Shown one piece after another: positions 51,100 through 62,284 of a stretch of DNA of 64,000 nucleotides; position 1 is the stretch's first letter, and each line of letters starts with the position of its first letter. This DNA is from Ceratotherium simum simum (Eukaryota > Chordata > Mammalia > Perissodactyla > Rhinocerotidae): the NCBI RefSeq assembly GCF_000283155.1, contig NW_004454171.1:8078022-8142021 (forward strand), given 5' to 3'. The translations under genes and the position numbers were made by a program. Below the pieces are notes generated by a model. It was given only the letters and a program-made list of their open reading frames with translations. It was not told the origin of the DNA and made no database searches.

Positions 51100-54000
51100 A
51101 GAACACACTTTTTTTTCCACTACCAGAGAATGATGTTTGCACTTTGATCTATCCAGTAGCAGAATGCAATTCTAAACGACCCTGTCCACACATATCTCTT
51201 TATCCATCCTCCTCCTAGCATTTCTTTAGCATTCTTATCCAGGAAACTTCCGTATGCACAGGTATTCTTTATATTTGATAGGAATAAAAACTGAAGAGCA
51301 ACTTGAAGCCATTCCAGATGATCCCATGAGCTTCTGCCCCAGGCATGCAGAGACTCGCTGCTTCCTTTTCCTCTAATGTAGGGAGCAGAGCGCCACAGTC
51401 TCCTGGTCCAGCCAGTAATCAAGTCATTCTCCATTTCTAGCATTTCTGGCATTCTTTAGAAGACTGTTAGGGCTCTCTTTATTATGCATTCCATTTCTAC
51501 CACCCAATACTGGAGACTTAACACTAATCTGTGTGTGTGTTTCTGTGTGTCTGTCAGGGCACAAAAGCTCTCCAGTGGAAGTCTTCTGAAAAAACAACAT
51601 GGAAGAAAAACCAGAGGACAAATCAACTCAAATGTGAGCAAACATCTGCACAGAAAGGGCATTAGCTGGAACAAGTAGAACCCCCTTTTGAGCTTTGCTG
51701 ACATGGACCCCGCATCACGTAAACATGGCAGGCACTTCTGTCACTACAAGGCTGACAGACACCACTAAAAGAGGAGCCCCTTGATTCACTTCACTGACCA
51801 AACAGAATGGAAGGTTTGCCCCCACCAGCAAATGTAAAATATGTTTTGAGGCCCACAGCTCTGGTGTGCTGTCATATGAAATGAATTACTAAGGCCCAAA
51901 GTCGGGATGTGAAAGAAACCACTGTGGAGCCAGCCAACCTGGATAGCCAGGAAGCCATGGGGCAGGGCAGAGGCAGTCCAAATGCATTTCATATTCCTGA
52001 GTTGTTCGTTAGGGCCACAACCACACCTCAATGCCTTGTAAAGGGGAAAACAGTAAAAGGGTTCACAGTTCAAATCAGCTCCAGGAACTCAAGATGTTTC
52101 TGGAAAACCCACTAAGCTCGGTGTGCATGCAGGTATTTCCGAGCTCATCCGGCTCTAATTAAAACTCATATTTCCAGTCTGTGTTCACCCAAACAATGTC
52201 AAGTCAAACCACAAGAAAATCTGTTATCACTCAAGTTAGTACATATTTTTCATACAACTGAAATATTATATAAAATAATGAACTGCTAGATATAAGAGTA
52301 AAAATTGAATGCAGACACCGATTCCCAAGCTACCGCTGTCTCACCTTCCAGGGGATGTGAATCACAGGTCACAGCCGTGTACTGAGGGCATGCGCCTTCA
52401 GATCAAAAACCTTTAGAGGAAGGATTCGCGTTAGCACGATCCACAAACCACACTTTGTGCCCCTCCCCACGTCCTGGTTCACGCCAAAGTTGTAAAAAGT
52501 TATGTGTTTGAATGCTGTTATAAAGTGCTCTATGCAATTAAGTTTTAAAACAAGGGGGCTAGTTTTCCTTCAGTGTATATGTGAACCTCCCAATAAATTT
52601 AAAGTCCTTGGGTGTGTTTGGAGGAGGGGGAGGATTAAAAAGAGGAAAGTTTTTGAAAGGAACAAACACTTCAAAACGGTAAACCTGAGATGTTTTCCCC
52701 CTTATAATATTAAAAATGTTTTTATAGATGGAAAAAGTCTACAGATCAAAACATGTATACCGAAAAACTGTACACTGATTCCATAATCACTTGTACCCAA
52801 TTTGCGTCTCACTTTCCTAGGAAAAGTCCTCCTTTTAAGTAATTATTGCAAAGTATGACAAACCCCCTTCACTTTACTGGTGGGTTAGTGATTTGAAAGC
52901 ACATGTGGTTCTTTCTTTCTGTTAGCTGCCCGCCAAATGCAGGATTTTGCACTGAGTTTCTGTGATGTGGATGTTTATATTCGTTTTAAAGCATTCCTCT
53001 AAGTGCCCTAGTTTGCATGTGAAGCTCTTAAGAAAAATAAAAGCCTATATTCCTGAGCTTCATTCAAAAGCAAGACACATACATAGTATCTATTGTTCAG
53101 ATAGTAGTTGGGGAAAGCAGCACATTCCTATTAAATTTGTTAAAGCATCAGTAGCACCTAGCCTCTGGGTGTATAACAGAGCAATGAGTAACAGTCCTTG
53201 ACAACAAAATAAAATTCAGGGAAAACAATCAATTCAGATGGCAACATCACCAAAAGAGAGTCGTCAGAGTGCTTCTCAAATATCAAGCCATTCATACCCT
53301 GAGCACACAGAAAATTCTACACCTTCAACTCTACCCCCTTGATTAAGAAGTTTCTGCTAAGGAAAATGGGCAGAGCAGGATAAATTAACTAGTAAAGAAT
53401 AAATCACGGCGCCTGGCACATAGTGAGCTTGGTAGCTAGTAAAATCATTTCACGTTGTGCAAACGTTAGGTAACCCGTGGGCCTGTTGACAGTGTCATTC
53501 AAGGTACGTTTAAGGAAGCACGCTCACCGCCCACCATGTGTGCCATTCTAAGCCACACTTTTCTCCTTTTACCTGTTTTTTAAAGTTTTGCTCTTCCTTA
53601 TACTTTAGGACTTCAAAATACTGGACTGCTGGGCTCTACTGGTCAAGTTTTTAGGCTAAACATTCACTAACCTCCATATGGGATATAAAATGAAACCTCA
53701 TGGTTAATGCCAGAAACTTAGGCAAAATTAATTCCCCAAAGAGTGGTAATCCTCTTAATGCATTCAGGACTAGAAGTTAGTCAGGTAATAGAAAAAGTCA
53801 TTTACAGAGTAGAGTCATAAAAAGGGTCCTGTGTTGATTAAACATTGTGTTCTAACGTAAAGAATGTGAATGCACAGTAGATGCTCCCGTCAGCAACACT
53901 TATCTAGCTGACTCCTGGAATAGCCACCAGGCTGCAGGCTCTGTGTGAAACACCAAGATGCCAACAGCGTGCCACACGTTAGGACTAGTACATTTCACGC

Positions 54001-54405
54001 TCACACTTCATCAGTTTATGTAATAAGAAATTATGTAAGTGGCATCAAGGGTTTGCGAATAAATACGACTGACTCTTGGAAAGCTGGAGAGGGGACCACA
54101 GAACAACAACCAGGTCAGAGGGAGTACGGGCAAAATGCAGGTTCAGTTTGGGCAGGCATCAGGCCAAGGGGCTGCTTTCCAAGGGAGCCATGCGAGGTGG
54201 CAGTGGCAACAGCTGATGCCAAGTGAAGGCAGGGTCATTGGTGCCCATGGAGGTCAACCAGAGATGAGGTGAGGCCTGGAGCAAGTGCTGACAGGGGCTA
54301 GACTGACCTTAGGGCCAAAATTCCTGCTTCCTCATTCCTCCCAAACTAACCGGGGCTGGGCTCCAGGGAATAAATGCCAGAACCAGACTTCAGAACTGGC
54401 AAAGT
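51100..54405. other. Repeat-poor intron block of about 3.3 kb
   Basis: Apart from a MIR 3' scrap near 53410-53430 (GCGCCTGGCACATAGTGAGC) I name no repeat. A GT tract lies at 51528-51560. No exon with coding sense is seen. Confidence 0.45.
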
Positions 54406-54409
54406 CATC

Positions 54410-54535
54410 ACCATGATAATGAATACCGTTTATGGAGCACTGACTTTGTACTGGGCACTGGGTGTATGCAATTTAAATGCATGACCTGTGTGAAGCCAAG
54501 CTACCTCATGGTCCGGTCCTGACATGGAAATGCAG
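54410..54535 (-). repeat. MIR fragment, antisense
   Basis: TTTATGGAGCACTGACTTTG, TACTGGGCACTGGGTG and TTAAATGCATGACC resemble the antisense MIR 3' end. Confidence 0.5.
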
Positions 54536-54744
54536 TCAGAGACACAGAAGCCAGGCAACCAAGTAGATCCTGAAAGTAGTTTTAATCCTAGTTTCACTCT
54601 CTTGAAAATAGAGAGCACACTCATACACTGTTAAACTTCTTTAAAATCCTCTTATCTTTCTTACACTCAGTAAATCTCTCTTACCATAAAGCTGCTCCTA
54701 AAATAACCCCACTACTCCAAGCTCTCCAAACTCTTTCTTCAAAA

Positions 54745-54820
54745 CAGGATAGAAGCTCCTCCCTCTCTCCTCCTTCCTCCTTTCCTTCCCCATCTGTTGT
54801 TTTCTTCTCTCTCACAAGGA
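54745..54820 (+). repeat. Polypyrimidine (CT-rich) tract
   Basis: Blocks of CTCCTCCCTCTCTCCTCC and TTCCTCCTTTCCTTCCCC, broken only by a few purines. Confidence 0.75.
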
Positions 54821-55004
54821 ATCCTCTGCCCTTTCCAGTGTAAATTCCCCCAGTCTGTGCTTCTCCAGTTTTCCTTCTCACATGCTGCATACTTGGATCC
54901 AAACAAGGCTCAGGAAACAATCAGAACGGGAAGAGGGGAAGTAGGGGAGATAAAGGATGTAAAGACAGCAAGAGGCTGTGAATACAGGTGTTCAAACATT
55001 TTTT

Positions 55005-55190
55005 AAAGTTGTATGTTATCTCATTCATCTTCACAATAACCCTCAGAGGTAGGTGATCCCATTTCACCTATGAGAAGGTAGAGGTAAGAGGTTCAGTAAC
55101 TTGCCCAGTAAATGGAAGAGTCAGGATACAAATCCGAAGAGCTGTGACCTTAAAGCCCACCCCCTTGACTACTGTTCGACACTGCCTTTT
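55005..55190 (-). repeat. MIR SINE, antisense
   Basis: ATCTTCACAATAACCCTCAG, AGGTAGGTGATCCCATTTCA, CAGTAACTTGCCCAGTAAAT and CACCCCCTTGACTACTGT give antisense MIR order. Confidence 0.78.
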
Positions 55191-55694
55191 CTAGAAAGGA
55201 GCAGCACAGCATAAGGCAAGTGTCTAGTTCCCTACTCAGATAGTCAGGGTTCATAGCTAGGACTCTATTTCACTGCTTCCCAGATTTAGAAAACATCAGC
55301 AACAAAACTATTGGAGGAGAGACCAGGGACCAGATCAGAAGCAAGGCAGGCTGGCCCTGTGAGGTAGGGTTACAATGATGGAGGTAGGCAAGTAAAATGT
55401 GTGCAAGAATGAAAAAAAAGGGTGGATGAACTTCTCCTAGAAATATATATTTAGAAGAAATAGTCTAAACTTCCGACAATTACATCTACTTTAGAAGTTT
55501 TCATATAATAGTAAGGTGATGTATAAACAAATAAATTGATAGATAAATATGCTGAACTATATATCAAGAGTTGAAAGTTGCAAGCTAGGAAAGGGATTTA
55601 AGTGTGAGTTGCTACACAAAGACATCTAGGCCGTGTGCTACAGTAACCAAGGAGAGCTGGTGACTCTGTTCTTCCTTCCCATTATTTCCTCTTC

Positions 55695-55812
55695 CTGCAG
55701 AGAGAGAGAGAGAGTTCTGTCTCTCAGAAATTCTCTGTCTCTAAAGAGAATAAGAATATAGGATAAATTAAGTATATGTGTTTGTGTGTGTAACATGTGT
55801 GTGTATGTGTAC
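55695..55812. repeat. (GA)n and (GT)n short tandem repeats
   Basis: AGAGAGAGAGAG near 55700-55713 and an imperfect GTGTGT run at about 55778-55811. Confidence 0.8.
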
Positions 55813-56194
55813 AAAATTTCTTAACAATCTTATACTGACCTACATTCCCATGACCAGACCCTGGACCTTGTCAATACTCAAAACAACTTTATCTATGAAA
55901 TCTTAAACTCCACATATTCCATTCTCAGACTAGAATATCCTCTTTTTCAACTTCTCACTTATTCCTACACTTTGATCCCACTAAAACTGTTTTCCTACTT
56001 CATTGAGTTCTCTCATCCTAATTCTCCCAGATTGTCAGTAGCCTTCTGTTCTTACTTCCCTTCCAGCCCAGATGGGACCAAATCGCTGTTCAAATGAATT
56101 ACAATCCTGTAATCTATTTCCTCTGTCCTACACCTAGGTTATTGAATGATGCTGGAGAAAAACTGAACAATGCTGTTAAAAGATAAACTGAGGC

Positions 56195-56560
56195 ACTGTT
56201 AAAATTTACAAGAGTTTATTTGTGCAAACATTGATTCAAATAGGGTAGTGCCAAACTGAAAGTGGTTAGGAGGGCTCCACCAACAGGAGGTAGGGCAAGG
56301 TTTTTATAGAGATGACCCAGAGACAAAGCATGGCAATTATTTGATAGGCTATAGCTTAAGTGGTTGCCTTGATTGGGAAAGCCTAAGTGGCTGTTGGTGA
56401 TTGGTTGTCCTTGGGTTTCATTTGTTAGATTCGAGTGCATTGACCCTGGTGTAGTTTTTGGTTTGCTTAGGTAGCCTACCAAGGCATTTGAGCCAGCTCA
56501 TCGAATGGCCTTCTTATTTAATTACATTAAAAATGCAAAATTCACAAAGCATGAGCTTCT
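56195..56560 (+). repeat. Possible LTR-class fragment, unassigned
   Basis: AGAGTTTATTTGTGCAAACA, GGTTGCCTTGATTGGGAAAG, GGTGATTGGTTGTCCTTGGG and GCATTTGAGCCAGCTCATCG have the style of an old mammalian LTR. No viral coding sequence is seen. The family is not determined. Confidence 0.3.
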
Positions 56561-56639
56561 GCAAATGGCCCTGTTCCCCTCATTCAGAAGAGAGTATTTC
56601 TTTCTCTTGAATCTCAGAAGACTGATTATGTCTCATTCC

Positions 56640-58229
56640 CTTTTGTTTCTCTAGAATTTTGCCCCTTGTTGGTGAACTTCACAATTTAGGAAATTACTCT
56701 GGAGGCAGTATGAATGATTAATTACAGGGGGCCAAGAAAGGGTACAAAGACAGTGGGAAGCTGTTGTAGGTTTTACAGGGGTGGTGAGTGACAGTAGCAA
56801 TAGAGAGAAGCGAATGTCTTTTAAATAAGTGTAGGCTGTTGAATCACAAGAATATGATAATTAGTTGGATAGGATGCAGGAGAGATGAGAGTGTGAGGGA
56901 GTGTGAGGCAGGAAGATTTCTGGCTTGAGCAACTAAGTGGTGATATCTATTGTTGATATGGGAGAATATTGGGGGATTCAGGTTTAGAGAGAAAAATTTA
57001 AAATTTCATTTGGAATATATTGAGTTTGAGATAGCTGTGAGACTTCCAAGTGGAGATTTCTAAGAAGCATTGGATTTGAAGTGTGCCATTAAAAAGAAGG
57101 TTCTGAGGTGGAGATATAAATTTAGAAGATGGTTCCATGTGAATGACATTTGAAGTTAGGTAGTGAAAGAAATCATCTAGGGGAGAGAACAGAATGAAAA
57201 CAGAAAAGGAATTTGTTCTAAGGAACTCTAACAATTTATGGTTGGAAGGAGGAGAAAGAGCCATCAATGAAGAGTGAGAAGATCAGGACAAATGGATATG
57301 AAGAAAACCAGGAGGGTGTGATATAAGAAGCCAAAAGCAGAGACAATTTCAAAAAGGAGAAAGTGGTCAATTATATCAAATGCCATTAAGGGGTCACATA
57401 GGGTGAGGACTCAAATGTGTCTATTGCCCTTTGCAATGTGGAAGTTATTGATGACCTTCGAGAGGGCTGTTTCGGTGGAGAGCTAAAGGCAGAAGCCAAC
57501 TTAGAGTGAGTTGAATGGAATTTAAGATTGGAGAGAGTGGGTCCAGACAACTCTTTAAAGAAATTTGTTTATAAAGGGAAAAAAATGAGTCAAATGGTGG
57601 GCTTTTTGGGAGGAGGTGGTGGTTGTTTTTTAAGATATGGAGATGTGCATTTAAGTGATAATGGAAAGGATTCAGTAGAAGGAAGAGGTTCAAGATAAAG
57701 TAAGAAGAGAGGGAGCACGTGGTGGTAAAATGTCCTAAGGAGAAGGAGACTGGATGGAGAATACAAGTGGAGTGGTGGACCTTGAAGAGAGAGATAGAAG
57801 GAGAGATACATCCATTATAACTGGAAGAGAAGGAGAAAAAGGTGTGTTAAGATGCGGGTAGGTTTACAGATTTGGTTGAAGTAGTTCCTATCTAATGACT
57901 TCTATCAAGTTTATGAAGGAGCCCTTCTAGGTTATCTGCTGAGAATGGGGGCTGTAAGGAAGAGTTGGAGATTGGAGAACAATGAAGAAGATTTGAAATA
58001 GGCATAAGAAAGAGTGAGAAAATGACCTAATGAGAGAGAGATATGTGTAGATTGCTGGGCAGTAATGAGAATCCAGTTGAGGTTGGATTTACAGTGGATT
58101 CATTTGCCTTGTTGTATACATATTGGCTCCAGCAGGGCTTCATTACAGGTGGGGGCCTGCGGAAGACAGAGTTGGTTATGGTTTTAGTGGATGGGTGTCA
58201 TAAGGAGGTTTAAGAAACTGGTAAGAGAG
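56640..58229 (-). repeat. Long L2 LINE, antisense, including reverse transcriptase region
   Basis: From left to right on the + strand: TCTGGCTTGAGCAACTAAGT, GAGTTTGAGATAGCTGTGAG, GAGGTGGAGATATAAATTTA, AATTATATCAAATGCCATTA, GGCTGTTTCGGTGGAGAGCT and AAAGGATTCAGTAGAAGGAA. This is the order of antisense L2 from the 3' region back through the reverse transcriptase. It continues past the ERE at 58230-58480. Confidence 0.75.
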
Positions 58230-58480
58230 CCAGCCTGATGGCCTAGTGGTTAAAGTTCGGCGCTCTCACCGCTTCAGCGGCCCCGGTTCGTTTCCCGGTC
58301 ACAGAACCACACCACCCATCTGTCAGTTGCCAAGCTATGGCGGTGGCTCACATAGAAGAACTAGAAGGACTTACAGCTAGGATATACAACCATGCACTGG
58401 GGCTTTGGGAGAAAAAAAAAAGAGAGAAAGATTGGCAATAGATGTTAGCTCAGGGCGAATCTTTCAAAAAAGAAAAAAAA
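58230..58480 (+). mobile_element. ERE SINE, sense, long form, inserted in L2
   Basis: Head AGCCTGATGGCCTAGTGGTT, box GGTTCGTTTCCCGG, then both tail parts: CTAGAAGGACTTACAGCTAG with CACTGGGGCTTTGGGAG, and GATTGGCAATAGATGTTAGC. The target AAACTGGTAAGAGAG is exact at 58215-58229 and 58481-58495. Confidence 0.93.
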
Positions 58481-58495
58481 AAACTGGTAAGAGAG

Positions 58496-58790
58496 TGGTT
58501 GAAAAGATGTACTGTGGAATCTAAACTGATTGTGGAGGAAGTGAAGACAAGAGATGGTTAAAGAAAAAGTATATAGGTCAATGGACTAGAGGTTGTGATG
58601 AGAACAAACAAGTAAGTTCAACAGCCAAGTCAGAGGAGAAGAAATTGTTCTCAGAGAGTTTGGAGGCTGGACTGTTGAGAGTGATGAAATATAAAGACCA
58701 GGCTGTGACCCTAGAAGTGGGGGGCTAAAGTTGAAGATCATTAGAATGAGGTGGTCAGGGAACTGAGGCTAGCCATCCTTCAATACCCCA
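58496..58790 (-). repeat. L2 LINE, antisense, continued after the ERE
   Basis: Purine-rich sequence (GATTGTGGAGGAAGTGAAGA, GACAAGAGATGGTTAAAGA) that continues the L2 at 56640-58229; more diverged and less certain. Confidence 0.45.
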
Positions 58791-58794
58791 ATCT

Positions 58795-58985
58795 GATCAA
58801 GATTTTCTCATATACAACCTTCTAAATGTTTTATATTTTTCTTTTCTTATTTAAATCATTAATCCACCTGGAATTGATGTTTATGTATGATGTGAGATTA
58901 CCATTTTTGTTTTCTTCTACTTGGATAACCAACTGTCCTTGGGCCATTTGTTGAATAGTTTAGTCCCTAAATATCCCTTGAATTG
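58795..58985 (-). repeat. L1 ORF2/3' fragment, antisense
   Basis: AATCCACCTGGAATTGATGT, ATAACCAACTGTCCTTGGGC and CATTTGTTGAATAGTTTAGT match the same part of antisense L1 seen at about 20.5 kb. Confidence 0.72.
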
Positions 58986-58989
58986 ATTC

Positions 58990-59290
58990 CTTCTGTGATA
59001 TTCCTGGATCCTGCTTTATTCAATCCTTGTCACTTCTAGCCTGAAGTGTTGTGGTAGCCTTCAGTCTCTTCTCTCTACAGTCCATATTCTATAAGTTGCC
59101 ATATAAGTTATCTTTCTAAAATACAAATATGACCCTGTCACTCTCCTGATTAAAGTGCTTAAATAACTGCTTTTTATTACCTACAGAATAAAAGCCAAAC
59201 TCCTGAGCCTGCCATATTAAGATGTTTTACAATATTTCTCTTGACACCATTTCTTTGCTCATCAAGTTATTCTCATTTTCTGACATTATG
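58990..59290 (+). repeat. L2-like fragment, sense
   Basis: TTATCTTTCTAAAATACAAA, GACCCTGTCACTCTCCTGAT and AATAAAAGCCAAACTCCTGA follow sense L2 order. Confidence 0.62.
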
Positions 59291-59599
59291 CACATTTTTA
59301 CTTAACTGCTGTTGTATAGAAAACATACGATTTGAATTAAATTTTTAAATCTTTTATCAGAACTACTAGTTAGAATCACAATTGATAGATTTTAAAAGTT
59401 CTAATGCATTTATTTGACATTTATTTGGCATCTATTATCTATTAGGCACTATATGGTATTATAAGTTTCAGAGTTTACCATCAAAAGTACAGACAACATT
59501 AATCCAAATATCTGTTAAAAGGGAAGAATATAAGTGTAGCAACACACATTTGAGTAAACAGTTGTGCGAGTTGTAATGAGGAAGAAATGGCATTTTGAT

Positions 59600-59990
59600 G
59601 GAAATCAGTGGATGCTTGGTGGAAAAGTTAGCTGTAGCTGGGTCGTGCAAGATGGATAAAGTTTCGAGAGTCAGAGAAGGGGAAGGGAGGACATTTTAGG
59701 TAGAGGGATGACATCAAGCAAGGCAAGGGAAGTAGGGAAGTGTGACCTTGGAGTACGAGATGGAGCAGGAGAAAAATGAATGACTTGTAATCTGAGGCCA
59801 GAACACAAAAATCCTTTAAGGACAGGTTAATAGACTGGGCTCTAGTTAGATGGCATTGGGAGTCAATGAAAGTCTCTATTAAGGGCCTGATATAATTAGG
59901 TTGTGACATGATCAGGTGCATTGGAATGCAGAGAGATTAAATCTAAGAGGATGTACTAATAGTCTAGGCCTGATATGCTTGTCCTGGGAG
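59600..59990 (-). repeat. L2 LINE 3' portion, antisense
   Basis: GCAAGGCAAGGGAAGTAGGG, GGCATTGGGAGTCAATGAAA, GGTTGTGACATGATCAGGTG and AATAGTCTAGGCCTG are typical antisense L2 wording. It lies a few hundred bases upstream of the last ODAD2 exon. Confidence 0.65.
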
Positions 59991-60300
59991 GTGGAAAAGC
60001 TAGAAAGGATGCAAGAGAAATTTCACACAGGATCCATAACAGTTAGATAACCAGAGACAGGAGAGAGAAGCAGGTCTAGCTCAGCTCCAGAAAATAGAAA
60101 GGTAAGAATTTCATGAACAATTCCTGCATCTGATTAAACACCGTTTATATCTGTATTTGCCCAAATGGAATTTCTTATACTTTTTTTGATGACTTTTAAA
60201 AATATTTAATATTTAAAATTATTTTCATAGCTTAACTTTACATCTTTAGATTAATGGTTTTATTCTGATTTCCCTTCTCCTCCTCCTCCTTTATGTGTGA

Positions 60301-60417
<117 letters not shown>

Positions 60418-60653
60418 AGTTTGAAAAGACATTACAAGCTACCAAATTTTACAGGACACAGAACGTGTCACTCCCATGGCCAGGAAGCCTAAATTGGGAA
60501 ACATTTATTAGCCAATCCTTGACAAACAAGCAAATGTCTGAATGAAAACACACGAATTAAAAATGCAAAGAATGCTGTTCATCCAAAAGTCACGTGGATA
60601 TTTTTATTCTATTTAATGTTTTAGGGATATGCCATGTAATGAAATGTAAAGCC

Positions 60654-60659
60654 AATAAA
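60654..60659 (+). terminator. ODAD2: Candidate poly(A) signal AATAAA, proximal
   Basis: A canonical hexamer 237 bp after the stop. No strong GT-rich element directly follows, so it may be secondary to the distal motif. Confidence 0.5.
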
Positions 60660-60750
60660 TTCTGGATAATTTTCCAGGAATTTGAGAATATATGTATACG
60701 ATGTATATATATATATATTTCACTGATGCTTTTGTATTTGTGATGATTTT

Positions 60751-60756
60751 AATAAA
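60751..60756 (+). terminator. ODAD2: Candidate poly(A) signal AATAAA, distal
   Basis: A canonical hexamer 334 bp after the stop, followed by CCAGTGTGCAGTTTGATAG and a GT-containing stretch (TTTGTCTGTTTG at about 60852). I favour it as the main signal. Confidence 0.65.
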
Positions 60757-61133
60757 AGATATGGCCTTCCCAGTGTGCAGTTTGATAGTCGTTCATGAAT
60801 GTCTTTAGAATTCCCTTTCTGTTAAACCCATCTAACTGTCCTGTCATTATGGGTTTGTCTGTTTGATCACTTGCAACCCATGGGAGAGTTATGAGAAGAT
60901 GTGCTGATTTCACAAACTGTTATTAAATAGAATTTAGAGTTAAGCAGCTGGACTTGAGAGATCATCCTGAGGTCATTCCAGATTTCTCCTAAATACTATC
61001 AAACATCTGAGAAGATAATGTATAACTGTCACTGTACCAGATAATGCAAATCACAAAAACATAAGCAATGGGTGAGATTTTTGCTTTTGCACTTACAAAG
61101 CATAAACAATGCTATGTTTTATTTCCCTCACAG

Positions 61134-61175
61134 GATCCACCAACACTTTTATGGAAAGAATTAATTTATGCTGAT
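61134..61175 (+). other. Exon-like 42-bp segment downstream of the stop
   Basis: A polypyrimidine acceptor (TTTTATTTCCCTCACAG) precedes 42 bases with no stop in frame 1 (DPPTLLWKELIYAD), and a good donor GTAAGG follows at 61176. Length is a multiple of three. It could be an alternative terminal exon, part of another transcript, or a chance pairing of splice-like signals. Confidence 0.25.
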
Positions 61176-62094
61176 GTAAGGATAATATTACTTCACATAA
61201 AATTGCTTTGAATTTCTGAACTTGTTTTCAGCACACAAAGTACTTTTTAAAAAGTGGCTACAAAGGATTAATAGCATTTTATCACGTTATAGAAACATTA
61301 GAAGCCACTTAAAAGAATCATATATGTAACCTCAGTGTGCTGAAATGTTTGGGAACTAACGGTCCCAACCATCTGACACTAGCCAGGAAAATAGCTTTGT
61401 ATGCATCAGCTCTGTAAACGGGCAGTCTCAGTTAATGCTTTAAAGAGCAGGCAAGGAGGTTTTATTGAAAAATATTAACATTAATTAAACATACTGTGTG
61501 TGTTTGTTATAATTGGGAGAAGATCATAAACTTAATTGAATTAAATGTAAATAATTTGTATGAAATGAAAAGCCTGTACAGGATGAAAATTATACCAGTG
61601 ATAGGTTCTCCAATAAAAAGATTAGGCATTTCTGAGAATTGTAAGGTTTTGTAAAACACCACTTCACCTTCAGCTTTTCAAAGGAGGTTATAAAAGAGGA
61701 TAAAAGGAACAAGGAAATGATATGAATGCTAACTAAAAGCTGAATTTAACTAATAGTGTAAATCCTTTCAACAGTAGATGTTTCTAATGTTTAAGTCACT
61801 GTTTAGCTGTTTCACTAATATTAAAAATACTTCTAGAAATTATGGATTATGACAGCTATAAAAAATGAATAAATATATTATTGATATATTTTTATTAACG
61901 GACGTTTTCACCATTGTCTTAGGATTTTAAAATATTCTTGGACTTATTGGGCCCTGGGAGTGAAGGGAAGCAATAGGCAAAACACAGCAGCACAAAAGAA
62001 CTGGCTGAACAATAGAGAAGGAAGATTGTTCCTTTACAATATGCTTGACAGAGGAAGCTTGGGGCTTCCGTTTGTATGATTAATAAACACGTAA

Positions 62095-62284
62095 GGGGCC
62101 AGCCCCATGGCATAGTGGTTAAGTTTGGCACGCTCTGCTTTGGCAGCCCGGGTTTGGTTCCTGGGCGTGGACCTACACCATTTGTTGGCAGCCATGCTGT
62201 GGTGGCAACCCACATACAAAATGGAGGAAGATTGGCACAGATGTTAGCTCAGGGTGAATCTTCCTTAGAAAAAATATAAATAAA
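62095..62284 (+). mobile_element. ERE SINE, sense
   Basis: GGGGCCAGCCCCATGGCATA head, TGGTTAAGTTTGGCACGCTC, CAACCCACATACAAAATGGA and GATGTTAGCTCAGGGTGAAT tail. Flanks AATAAACACGTAA and AAATAAACATAAA look like an aged target duplication. Confidence 0.92.

Larger units (their letters stand above)
60418..60775 (+). other. ODAD2: ODAD2 3' untranslated region
   Basis: AT-rich sequence after the stop codon. It includes an alternating TATA tract at about 60690-60718. The end is inferred to lie 10-30 bases after one of two AATAAA motifs (60654 or 60751); the true cleavage site cannot be read from DNA alone. Confidence 0.7.
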
